From assembly GCF_002080415.1 (NCBI RefSeq), contig NZ_CP020474.1, positions 2,555,501 through 2,619,500 on the forward strand: 64,000 nucleotides of DNA, written 5' to 3'. The position numbers and the translations under genes were made by a program. Shown here piece by piece: positions 44,294 to 52,700 of this stretch. The DNA comes from Roseovarius mucosus. Its GTDB lineage: Bacteria > Pseudomonadota > Alphaproteobacteria > Rhodobacterales > Rhodobacteraceae. Every line of letters starts with the position of its first letter. The stretch's first letter is position 1. Below the pieces are notes generated by a model. It was given only the letters and a program-made list of their open reading frames with translations, made no database searches and was not told the DNA's origin.

Positions 44294-45214
44294 TTATTGC
44301 GAGGCGTGAAAAATGCGGCCCAAAGAGCCGGGCGCGCGGGATTTGTCAGACGACATGATGACCAGCACGAGGATGGTGATCAAGTAGGGCGACATGGAAA
44401 GATATTCGACCGGGATCGCAACGCCTGCCGCCTGAAGATTGAGCTGCAATACCGAAACCCCGCCAAAGAGCCACGCGCCAAGCAGAACGCGCCCCACTTT
44501 CCACGAAGCAAAAACCACTAGGGCAAGCGCGATCCAGCCCCCCCCAGAGGTCATGCCTTCGGTCCATTGCGGCACCCGCACAAGGCTGAGATAGGCCCCG
44601 CCCAACCCGGCGCAAGCCCCGCCAAACAGGATCGCCAGAACGCGGATGCGCACCACCTTGTAGCCAAGCGCATGCGCGGCCTCATGGTTTTCACCCACCG
44701 CCCGCAGGATCAGCCCGGCGCGCGAATATTTCAGCAGCGCCCAGACCAAAGCCACAAGCGCTAGGGCGAAGTAAACCATCAGATCATGGGAAAACAACAC
44801 ACGCCCGACAAAAGGCAGATCGCTCAGCACAGGCAGGTCAAGCCGCGTGGTCGGCGGCGGCTTGATCCCGACATAGCCCTGTCCGATCAGCGACGAGAGG
44901 CCAAGGCCAAAGAGCGTCAGCGCGAGGCCACTAGCCACCTGATTGGCAAGGGCAAATTGGGTCAGCAGCGCGAAGAGAAGCGCCAGAACAGCGCCCCCGG
45001 CGGCGGCGGCCACAAACCCCACGACCGGCGAGCCGGAATTGACAGCCATGGCAAATCCGCAGATTGCGCCGGTGATCATCATCCCCTCGACCCCGAGGTT
45101 GAGCACGCCCGCCCGCTCGACAACCAACTCGCCCAATGCCGCCAGCAGAATGGGCGTAGAGGCGACGATGAGCGAGGCCAAAAGCAGCGCCGGATCAATC
45201 GAGGACAAAAGCAT
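44294..45214 (-). CDS. ABC transporter permease (nucleoside/purine type)
   Basis: This 306-residue inner-membrane permease of the BPD_transp_2 family has around nine hydrophobic segments. GVLNLGVEGMMITGA near residue 37 is the family's characteristic motif, and RAVGENHEAAHALGYKV is the cytoplasmic EAA-like loop contacting the ATPase. ATG 45214 is used, inside the stop of the upstream permease (TGATG); GTG at 45217 is an alternative start. It forms a heterodimeric channel with the other permease. Confidence 0.92.
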   Translation of the reverse strand: MLLSSIDPALLLASLIVASTPILLAALGELVVERAGVLNLGVEGMMITGAICGFAMAVNSGSPVVGFVAAAAGGAVLALLFALLTQFALANQVASGLALTLFGLGLSSLIGQGYVGIKPPPTTRLDLPVLSDLPFVGRVLFSHDLMVYFALALVALVWALLKYSRAGLILRAVGENHEAAHALGYKVVRIRVLAILFGGACAGLGGAYLSLVRVPQWTEGMTSGGGWIALALVVFASWKVGRVLLGAWLFGGVSVLQLNLQAAGVAIPVEYLSMSPYLITILVLVIMSSDKSRAPGSLGRIFHASQ

Positions 45215-46296
45215 CACGCCACCTCCCGTGTCACCAACCGGACGCGGTAATTGGTCAGCAGGTCCACGGCCAAAAGGAAAAACAACAGCATCCCCTGAAA
45301 GAGTTGGATCGCGGCCGCAGGTAGCCCCATGTTGGATTGCGCCAATTCGCCGCCAATATAGGTGAGCGCCATCAAAAGCCCCGCAAGCAGGATGCCGACC
45401 GGGTGCAATCGGCCCAAAAAGGCCACGATGATCGCCGTAAACCCATAGCCCACGTTGAAATCAATGCTGACCTGCCCGGCGGGCCCCGCCACTTCAAAAA
45501 GCCCCGCCAATCCCGCCAAAGCGCCCGATGTGCCCAGACAGAATAGAACCAACCGCGCCGGGCGCACGCCGGCAAAACGGGCGGCGCGTGGCGCCTGACC
45601 CGCAAGCCGGATATGATAGCCAAGGATATGGCGGCTGAGCAGCACATAGGCGAAAATCACTGCGATCAGCGCCGCCACCACCCCCCAATGCATACCCGTG
45701 CCAGCAATAAGCTCTGCATTATGCGCGCTGTCATATTGGCGCAGGTTGCGCGAGCCGGGAAATCCGCGCCCTTCGGGGTTCTTCATCAACCCAAGGGCCA
45801 TGGCCGCCAGCAATTGCTCTGCCACATAGACGAGCATGAGCGACACGAGGATTTCATTGGTGCCGAACCGCAGCTTGAGCACCGCCGGGATCATGCCCCA
45901 GGCCCAGCCCCCAAGCGCGCCAGCAAGGATCATCAGCGGAAAGATCAGCGCGCTCTCCGCTGGATAAAACGCAAGCGCCACCCCGGCCCCTGCCAGTGCG
46001 CCGACGATATATTGCCCCTCGGCCCCGATGTTCCAGATACCGGCACGAAACCCAAGGCTAAGCCCGATGGCGATCAGCACCAGAGGCGCGCCCTTGATCA
46101 GCAATTGCGGCCGGTAATAAAACGCGAACTCGCCAAAAAGCGGTTGCCAGAAAATCGTCGAGATGGCCGCTACCGGGTCTTCGCCAAGTGCCGCAAAAAG
46201 CGCCCCACCCGCCAGCATGGTGATCAGCACCGCCAAAACCGGCGTGGCCCAAGTCCAGAGCCGTGAGGGTTGAGGGCGCTTTTCCAGCTTCAGCAT
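45214..46296 (-). CDS. ABC transporter permease (nucleoside/purine type)
   Basis: This is the second permease of the importer: 360 residues, many membrane segments, and the same family motif in the form GIWNIGAEGQYIVGA near residue 86 and a coupling loop RLAGQAPRAARFAGVRPAR. NEILVSLMLVYVAEQLL is also typical. It follows the ATPase after about 60 bp, a gap that contains a direct repeat GTTTCTTTATG and a fragment TGGCTAAAATACTC similar to the dispersed repeat seen elsewhere. Confidence 0.92.
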   Translation of the reverse strand: MLKLEKRPQPSRLWTWATPVLAVLITMLAGGALFAALGEDPVAAISTIFWQPLFGEFAFYYRPQLLIKGAPLVLIAIGLSLGFRAGIWNIGAEGQYIVGALAGAGVALAFYPAESALIFPLMILAGALGGWAWGMIPAVLKLRFGTNEILVSLMLVYVAEQLLAAMALGLMKNPEGRGFPGSRNLRQYDSAHNAELIAGTGMHWGVVAALIAVIFAYVLLSRHILGYHIRLAGQAPRAARFAGVRPARLVLFCLGTSGALAGLAGLFEVAGPAGQVSIDFNVGYGFTAIIVAFLGRLHPVGILLAGLLMALTYIGGELAQSNMGLPAAAIQLFQGMLLFFLLAVDLLTNYRVRLVTREVA

Positions 46297-46356
46297 GGCG
46301 CGCGCCCATGTTTCTTTATGCGTTTCTTTATGGCTAAAATACTCAATAACGACAGG

Positions 46357-47874
46357 TCACACATGCGCCACCTCCATGCCATGTGCGCCGCCCATCATCA
46401 ATCCGATCTCTTCGACACTCAGGCCTTGGGTCGGCCTGATGTCCGAAAGCCGTCCTTCGCTCAACGCGCCGAACCGGTCGGAAATCTCGATCAACTCGTC
46501 AAGGTCCTGACTGATGCAGATCACCGCCGCCCCCCCAGTGGCCAGATCAAGCAGGGCTTGGCGGATCGCGGCAGCGGCGGCGGCATCGACACCCCAGGTG
46601 GGCTGGTTGACCACCAGAACCTCGGGCCGTTGCAGCACTTCGCGGCCAATCACGAATTTTTGCAGATTGCCCCCCGACAGCGCCCGGGCGGCAGTGCCCG
46701 GGCCGGGCGTGCGCACGTCAAAGCCGGTGATGATACGGCGGGCAAAGGCCTCGGCCGCCTCCCATCTCAGAAACCCACGATTGAGCAGGCTTTCCCGCGC
46801 CGCCCCGGTCAGGATCGCATTCTCTGTCAGGCTCATGTCGGGGGCGGCGGCATGGCCCAGCCGTTCCTCAGGTGCGGTAAGCAGACCCATCGCGCGGCGG
46901 GTGCCGGGGCCGTGCTGACCGATCGCCATGCCCTTCAGGCGCACAGCCTCTGCCGTCACCGGCATTTCGCCCGACAGCGCGGCCAAAAGCTCATCCTGCC
47001 CGTTGCCCGCAACCCCGCCGATGCCCAGCACCTCTCCGGCCTGCACGGCAAAGGAAATCGCGTGAAGCGCGGTGCCGAACTGCCCCTGCGCCGCGACCGA
47101 CAGGTCAGACACCTCCAGCACCACACCCGCCTTGGCACGCCCGGCGCGTTCCGGCGCGGCAAAGGTTGTGCCCACCATCATTTCCGCCATCGCGCGGGCC
47201 GAAGTGTCGCGCGGTGTGCAGGTGCCCACGTTGCGGCCCTGCCGCAGGATCGTGGCATGATCGCAGAGGGCGCGGATTTCCTCGAGCTTGTGCGAGATGT
47301 AAAGGATCGCCACGCCTTCACCCGTCAGCTTGCGCAGGGTCTGAAACAGGATATCCACCTCTTGCGGTGTGAGCACCGATGTCGGCTCGTCCATGATCAA
47401 AAGGCGGGGTTCCTGCAGGAGACAGCGGATGATCTCGACGCGCTGCCGCTCTCCTGCCGAAAGATCACCAACGGTCCGGTCGGGATCAAGCGGCAGGCCA
47501 TAGGTTTCCGAGACGGCACGGATGCGCGCGGCCAGATCGCGCAGCGCTGGCGGGCGTTCCATCCCGAGGGCCACGTTCTCGGCCACGCTCATCGCATCAA
47601 AAAGCGAGAAATGCTGAAACACCATCGCCACCCCCGCCAGGCGCGCGGCATGGGGGTCTGGTGGGGCATAGGGGGTGCCGCGCAGCGTCATGGTGCCGCT
47701 GTCGGGCTTGACCAGCCCATAGATCATCTTGACGAGGGTTGATTTCCCGGCACCATTCTCGCCCAGCAGGGCATGCACTTCGCCCTCGCGGATGGCAAAG
47801 GATACGGCGTCATTGGCGACAACTCCCGGATAGGCCTTGGTCAGACCCGAGACGGTCAGCAAATCGCCTGTCAC
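46357..47874 (-). CDS. ABC transporter ATP-binding protein, two nucleotide-binding domains
   Basis: This 505-residue ATPase has two ABC domains in one chain, as usual for BMP-type nucleoside importers. The N-terminal site is canonical: GENGAGKST, LSAGERQRVEI, LLIMDEPTSVL, ISHKLEE. The second site has a degenerate Walker A (GVAGNGQDE) and LSGGNLQKFVIGREV, with Asn replacing Asp in Walker B (VVNQPTWGVD). This asymmetry is standard for the family. It starts with GTG inside the xdhC stop (GTGA), with AAGGAG upstream. Confidence 0.92.
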   Translation of the reverse strand: MTGDLLTVSGLTKAYPGVVANDAVSFAIREGEVHALLGENGAGKSTLVKMIYGLVKPDSGTMTLRGTPYAPPDPHAARLAGVAMVFQHFSLFDAMSVAENVALGMERPPALRDLAARIRAVSETYGLPLDPDRTVGDLSAGERQRVEIIRCLLQEPRLLIMDEPTSVLTPQEVDILFQTLRKLTGEGVAILYISHKLEEIRALCDHATILRQGRNVGTCTPRDTSARAMAEMMVGTTFAAPERAGRAKAGVVLEVSDLSVAAQGQFGTALHAISFAVQAGEVLGIGGVAGNGQDELLAALSGEMPVTAEAVRLKGMAIGQHGPGTRRAMGLLTAPEERLGHAAAPDMSLTENAILTGAARESLLNRGFLRWEAAEAFARRIITGFDVRTPGPGTAARALSGGNLQKFVIGREVLQRPEVLVVNQPTWGVDAAAAAAIRQALLDLATGGAAVICISQDLDELIEISDRFGALSEGRLSDIRPTQGLSVEEIGLMMGGAHGMEVAHV

Positions 47875-48794
47875 GCGGTTCTCCTTCGGTCTGCGGCCTT
47901 GATACCCGGCTCTTTCAGTAACGCAGCCGCCACGCCAAGCGCAATGGCTTGCGGGTGTTTGCCAAGGTTTGGATCGCCAATGGGGCAGGAAATGCGCGAA
48001 ATCTGCGCGTCCGTATGCCCAAGTGCTGTCAATCTCTGCCGAAACCGCGCCCATTTGGTCGCGGAGCCGATGACACCCGCGCACCCAAAGGACCGTTGCA
48101 ACAGGCGGTGGCACAGCTCCAGATCCAGCGCATGATCGTGGGTTACAATGATATGTGCGGCGGTATCAGGCGCTTGGCCGAGGGCGCGCAGGGGATCAAC
48201 GGCGGCGGTGATCCCTTGGGGCAGCCCGCGCAGCATCTCGGCCCGCGCATCGGCCAGCGTCACTGCCAGATCGGGCAATGGGGCAAGCAGGGTGGCCAAG
48301 GCGCGGCCCACATGGCCCGCCCCGTGGATCACCACCGCAAGGCGCGGGCAAAGTGGCTCGATCAACCAGCCGTTTGCCCATGTAACACCCGTACCGGCGC
48401 TGGGCCGGGCGGCAGGCGGGGGGGCGATGCGCCCTTCAATCTGCCGTGCCCAACGGCCCGATCGCTCAAGCGCCTCAACCGCTGCGTCAAGTCTGTGCTG
48501 GTCGAACCGCTCGATCACCAATACCACCGACCCGCCACAGCATTGGCCAAGGGCCGGACCAAGCGCTTGGCGCAGCACGCGGGCATTCCCGCCCTCTGCC
48601 AAAAACCGTCGTGCCGAACCTGCCGCCTCATGCTCCAGCCGCCCGCCGCCGATGCTGCCCGATTGCCCTCCGGGCCAGACCTGCATCGCAGCCCCGGCGG
48701 CGCGTGGCGCAGAACCACGGGTGGCGGCGATCACCACCCGTGCGATCTGTCCCTCCCGCGCGACGGCTGCGCGCAGATCGTCGAGGTCACGCAT
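47871..48794 (-). CDS. xdhC: XdhC, molybdenum cofactor sulfuration/insertion factor
   Basis: XdhC binds the molybdenum cofactor and helps insert its sulfurated form into xanthine dehydrogenase. The 307-residue protein has two XdhC/CoxI domains: the N-terminal one with ATRGSAPRAAGAAMQV and SIGGGRLEHEA, a CCGG motif (GQCCGGSVVLVIE), and a C-terminal Rossmann domain with VIHGAGHVGRALATLLAPL and THDHALDLELCHRLL. It is cytoplasmic. Its start overlaps the xdhB stop and its stop overlaps the transporter ATPase start. Confidence 0.93.
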   Translation of the reverse strand: MRDLDDLRAAVAREGQIARVVIAATRGSAPRAAGAAMQVWPGGQSGSIGGGRLEHEAAGSARRFLAEGGNARVLRQALGPALGQCCGGSVVLVIERFDQHRLDAAVEALERSGRWARQIEGRIAPPPAARPSAGTGVTWANGWLIEPLCPRLAVVIHGAGHVGRALATLLAPLPDLAVTLADARAEMLRGLPQGITAAVDPLRALGQAPDTAAHIIVTHDHALDLELCHRLLQRSFGCAGVIGSATKWARFRQRLTALGHTDAQISRISCPIGDPNLGKHPQAIALGVAAALLKEPGIKAADRRRTA

Positions 48795-51138
48795 CGCGGC
48801 GCGCTTTCTGACGCGCGATAGCGCTCAGCAGCCGCTCGGGTGTGGCCGGGGCGTCAAGCGCCGGATAGCCCGAACCAAACGCCGCCACCGCAGCGCTGAG
48901 CGCCATCAGCGCCGAAATCCCCAGCATAAAGGGCGGCTCGCCGACAGCCTTGGAGCGATAGATCGTTGGGCGCGGATTCTGCGCCTCCCACAGCGCCACG
49001 TTGAACACCGCTGGCCGGTCTGAACAGGCAGGGATCTTATAGGTCGAGGGCGCGTGGGTGCTGAGCCGTCCGGCCTTGTCCCACACCAGTTCCTCGAGCG
49101 TCAGCCAGCCCGCCCCCTGCACATAGCCGCCCTCGATCTGCCCGATGTCGAGCGCGGGATTAAGCGAGGCCCCGCAATCATGCACGATATCGGCGCGCAG
49201 GATGCGGTTCTCGCCGGTCAGGCCGTCGACGATCACCTCGGTCACGGCCGCCCCATAGGCAAAGTAATAAAATGGCCGCCCCTCTCCCTTGATCCGGTCC
49301 CACGCAAGGTCGGGCGTCTTGTAAAAGCCGGTGGCGGACAGGCTCACGCGCTGTTCGTAGCAGAACCGGGCGGCCTCTGCGAAGCTCAGGTGGGCCGTTC
49401 CCACCCGCAGGCGACCGCCGTCAAATTGCACCTCCTCGGGCGGCACGGTGTGATGCGCCGCCAGACAGGCAGCCATCCGGTCGCGGATCGTATCGCAGGC
49501 CGCCTGAACCGCCATACCGTTGAGATCGCTGCCGGAACTTGCCGCTGTGGCCGAGGTATTGGGCACTTTGGCGGTATCGGTCGCGGTGATCTTGATGGCC
49601 TCTAGCGGCAGGCCAAAGCACGCGGCGGCCACTTGTGCCACCTTCTGAAACAGGCCCTGTCCCATTTCCGTGCCCCCGTGATTGAGATGCACAGACCCAT
49701 CCTGATAGACATGCACCAAAGCGCCCGCCTGATTGAGATGGCTGAGCGTAAAGGAAATCCCGAACTTGACCGGCGTCAGCGCTAGGCCCTTTTTCAGCAC
49801 GGGATTGCGGGCGTTCCACGCCGTCACCGCTGCCCGCCGCGCGGCATAGTCCGAGGTTTGCATCAGCCGCTCGGTCATCTCGTGCAGGATGAAATCCTCG
49901 ACCTTCTGCCCATAGGGCGTGACCTGCGGTTTCATCTGGCCCGAAACACCTTCGGGGGGGCGCGCAGCGCGGGGGGCAGACAGCCCCCCTCCGACGGCTG
50001 CGGCATAGTAATTGCGCTGCCGCACCACGACAGGATCAAGGCCCAAATGATGCGCCACATGATCCATCACCCGCTCGATGCCCAGCATGCCCTGCGGCCC
50101 GCCAAAGCCCCGGAACGCGGTGGCAGAGGCGGTGTTGGTGCGCAGCCGATGGCTCTCGATCCGCACGGCGGGCAGGAAATAGGCGTTATCGGCATGCAGC
50201 ATGGCGCGGTCGGCCACCGGCAGCGACAGATCCTGCGACCAGCCGCAGCGGGCGTAGTGCACGAAATCCACCCCTGTCAGCCGCCCGGTGGCGTCGAACC
50301 CGGCCTGATAGGTGATGCGGAAATCATGGCGCTTGCCGGTGATCACCATGTCATCGTCGCGGTCATAGCGCATCTTGCAGGGCGTCCCCGTGTGCCGCGC
50401 TGCGACGGCGCAGGCGATGGCGGGGGCGTTGGCTTGGCTCTCCTTACCGCCAAAGCCGCCGCCCATGCGCCGCGTCTCGACCCGGACGGCATGCATGGGT
50501 CGGCCAAGGGCCTCGGCCACCTTGTGCTGCACTTCGCTCGGATGCTGGGTCGAGGCGTGGATCACCATGTCGCCCCCCTCTTGCGGCAGCGCAAGGGCCG
50601 CCTGGCCTTCAAGATAGAAATGCTCTTGCCCGCCCATCTCGATCACGCCACCCACCCGGTGGGCCGCCTTGGCGATGGCCGCCGTGGTATCGCCCCTTTG
50701 CCAGATACGCGGGCCGTCTTCGAAGCGGCTATTGGCGGCCAATGCGGCGTCGATGGTCAGAAGGGGCGTCGTTTCTTCGTAACATACCTGTCCCCGGCGC
50801 GCGGCGCGGCGTGCGGCCAGATGGCTGGTGGCGATGACCAGAAAGAGCGGCTGGCCGTGATAGAGCACCGCGCCCGTGCACAAGAGCGGTTCGTCATGGG
50901 CCGAGGGCGAGCAATCGGCCCCCTGCGGCAAGTCAGCGGCGGTCAGCACGGCGACGACCCCGGCGCATTGGCGCACCGGCGCAAGGTCCATTTCGGTCAC
51001 GCGCCCGGCCGCGATGGTGCTGAGGCCAAAGGCCAGATGCAGCGTGCCGCGTGGGCTGGGGATATCGTCGACATAGCGCGCGGTGCCCGTCACATGCAGG
51101 CGTGCGGCGTCATGGGGCAGAGGGCGCGCCACGCTCAT
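48787..51138 (-). CDS. xdhB: xanthine dehydrogenase molybdopterin-binding subunit
   Basis: XdhB holds the molybdenum cofactor and oxidises hypoxanthine and xanthine to uric acid. The 783-residue protein has [13 protein letters not shown] at the start, [23 protein letters not shown], the [11 protein letters not shown]rg-containing block, GGTEMGQGL, and [15 protein letters not shown] with the catalytic Glu region (EPP) near the C-terminus. Residues about 382-403 ([18 protein letters not shown]) are encoded by an in-frame GC-rich repeat (49931-49993) that looks like an extra insertion in this otherwise well-conserved protein. Confidence 0.95.
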   Translation of the reverse strand: MSVARPLPHDAARLHVTGTARYVDDIPSPRGTLHLAFGLSTIAAGRVTEMDLAPVRQCAGVVAVLTAADLPQGADCSPSAHDEPLLCTGAVLYHGQPLFLVIATSHLAARRAARRGQVCYEETTPLLTIDAALAANSRFEDGPRIWQRGDTTAAIAKAAHRVGGVIEMGGQEHFYLEGQAALALPQEGGDMVIHASTQHPSEVQHKVAEALGRPMHAVRVETRRMGGGFGGKESQANAPAIACAVAARHTGTPCKMRYDRDDDMVITGKRHDFRITYQAGFDATGRLTGVDFVHYARCGWSQDLSLPVADRAMLHADNAYFLPAVRIESHRLRTNTASATAFRGFGGPQGMLGIERVMDHVAHHLGLDPVVVRQRNYYAAAVGGGLSAPRAARPPEGVSGQMKPQVTPYGQKVEDFILHEMTERLMQTSDYAARRAAVTAWNARNPVLKKGLALTPVKFGISFTLSHLNQAGALVHVYQDGSVHLNHGGTEMGQGLFQKVAQVAAACFGLPLEAIKITATDTAKVPNTSATAASSGSDLNGMAVQAACDTIRDRMAACLAAHHTVPPEEVQFDGGRLRVGTAHLSFAEAARFCYEQRVSLSATGFYKTPDLAWDRIKGEGRPFYYFAYGAAVTEVIVDGLTGENRILRADIVHDCGASLNPALDIGQIEGGYVQGAGWLTLEELVWDKAGRLSTHAPSTYKIPACSDRPAVFNVALWEAQNPRPTIYRSKAVGEPPFMLGISALMALSAAVAAFGSGYPALDAPATPERLLSAIARQKARRDA
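49931..49993 (+). repeat. GC-rich dispersed repeat inside xdhB
   Basis: On the plus strand (antisense to xdhB) this reads TTCATCTGGCCCGAAACACC and then TTCGGGGGGGCGCGCAGCG. The perfect-arm palindrome GGGGGGCAGACAGCCCCCC follows at 49971-49989, with TCCG after it. The same series, with few differences, is found in xdhA on the minus strand. It keeps the xdhB reading frame open. Confidence 0.8.
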
Positions 51139-52541
51139 GGCTGCACCTCAAGAACCGATGTGGCGATGCCCTGATCCTCTAGAAAATGGCGCATCAAAAG
51201 GTTGCGCGCGACGCAGAGGCGATAGTCGGCAGAGGCGCGCATGTCTGACAGCGGCGCAAAATCCTGCGCCCACGCTGCATCGCTGCCGGTGATCGTCGCC
51301 TCGGTCCAAGGCTGGCCAATCAGTGCCGCTTCGACATGGGCGGCACGCTTGGGAATGCCCGCCATGCCGCCAAAGGCGATCCGCGCGTCAGTGATCCGGC
51401 CCGCCTCAATGGTCAGGTTGAAACAGCCCAGCACCGCCGAAATATCCTGATCAAAGCGCTTCGAGACTTTGTAACAGCGCAGGCGGTCTGGCTGGCGGGG
51501 CAGGGTGATGGCCTCGATCATCTCGCCCGGCGCGCGGTCCTGCTGGCCGTAGCCCAGAAAGAACGCCTCGAGCGGCATCTGGCGGCGCGTGTCACCGTGG
51601 CGCAGATGCAGGGTGGCCCCAAGGGCGATGAGCGCGGGCGCGTTGTCGCCGATGGGCGAGCCATTGGCGATATTGCCCCCAAGCGTCGCCGCCGCACGCA
51701 CCTGTTCCGAGCCATAGCGCCGCAGCATCGCGGCATAGGAGGGGTGATAGGGGGCAATCGTCTGCATCAGCCGGGCAATGGTCAAGCCCGCGCCAAGGCG
51801 CATATCCCTGTCTGTCACCTCTGCGGTGCTCAGGTCCGTGCAGCCCCCCAGAAAGATTGGCAGGTTGATGTCGCGCAGCTGTTTGGTGATCCACAGGCCC
51901 ACATCGGTTGCGCCCGCGATCAGCGTCGCCTCAGGATGGGCGGCATAGAGGCGCGCCGCCTCATCGGCGCTCTGGGGTTGCAGCAACGCAGGGGGGCTGT
52001 CTGCCCCCCGCCCTTCGGGCCCCCCCGAAGGTATTTCGGGCCAGATGATATTGCGATCTTGCGTCATCCACGCGGGAATGGCGGCAGGTTCGGCGGCGCG
52101 GGCGGCGGTCAGGATGGGGGCATAGCCGGTGCATCGGCAAAGATTGCCCGCCAGAACCCGGTCGTGATCCCGCTCGCCATTAAGATGCGCGCAGGCCATC
52201 GAGGCGATAAAGCCCGGCGTGCAAAACCCGCATTGCGAGCCGTGATGCGCAATCATCGCCGCTTGAACCGGGTGCAATTGCCCCTCGGGGCCGCTGATCC
52301 CCTCGACCGTGCGCAGGGCCTTGCCCTGAAGCTGTGGCATGAGGAGAATACAGGCGTTGAGGGGCCGCGTGCCGGTCTCGTCACTGACGATCACGGTACA
52401 GGCCCCACAATCGCCCTCGTTGCAGCCTTCCTTGGTGCCGGTCAGGCCGCGCGCCTCTCGCAGCCAGTCAAGCAGAGTTGTGGTCGGGGTCACATCCCCA
52501 AGCGCCACGCTCTCTCCATTCAGAAGAAACGTGAGGGTCAT
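51135..52541 (-). CDS. xdhA: xanthine dehydrogenase iron-sulfur/FAD subunit
   Basis: XdhA passes electrons from the molybdenum centre via two [2Fe-2S] clusters to FAD and NAD. The 468-residue protein has Cys40, Cys45, Cys48 and Cys64 for the first cluster ([11 protein letters not shown]), then Cys104, Cys107, Cys135 and Cys137 for the second (CGFCTPG, CRCTGY), and the FAD-binding block from about residue 205 ([22 protein letters not shown]). Residues 165-186 ([20 protein letters not shown]) are encoded by a repeat element lying in the linker between iron-sulfur and FAD domains. It is the first gene of the operon. Confidence 0.95.
   Translation of the reverse strand: MTLTFLLNGESVALGDVTPTTTLLDWLREARGLTGTKEGCNEGDCGACTVIVSDETGTRPLNACILLMPQLQGKALRTVEGISGPEGQLHPVQAAMIAHHGSQCGFCTPGFIASMACAHLNGERDHDRVLAGNLCRCTGYAPILTAARAAEPAAIPAWMTQDRNIIWPEIPSGGPEGRGADSPPALLQPQSADEAARLYAAHPEATLIAGATDVGLWITKQLRDINLPIFLGGCTDLSTAEVTDRDMRLGAGLTIARLMQTIAPYHPSYAAMLRRYGSEQVRAAATLGGNIANGSPIGDNAPALIALGATLHLRHGDTRRQMPLEAFFLGYGQQDRAPGEMIEAITLPRQPDRLRCYKVSKRFDQDISAVLGCFNLTIEAGRITDARIAFGGMAGIPKRAAHVEAALIGQPWTEATITGSDAAWAQDFAPLSDMRASADYRLCVARNLLMRHFLEDQGIATSVLEVQP
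51988..52050 (-). repeat. GC-rich dispersed repeat inside xdhA
   Basis: On the minus (coding) strand this reads ATCATCTGGCCCGAAATACC then TTCGGGGGGGCCCGAAGGGC and the arm-symmetric block seen on the plus strand as GGGGGGCTGTCTGCCCCCC at 51991-52009. It matches the xdhB copy almost base for base but in the opposite orientation relative to the gene. It encodes XdhA residues 165-186 without breaking the frame. Confidence 0.8.
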
Positions 52542-52700
52542 GAGCCGCTGCCCGCCGCGTTACCATGCCTGCCCCAGCGTGCCTGACCTTCGATGCGGCG
52601 TAGAAGGTGGCGGGCTTTGCCTATCGTGACCCGATGAAAGCCGGGGGCAGGCGGTTTGGCAAGTCTTTTGTTCAGCCGCAACCGGGGCTAGGGTGCGGAT

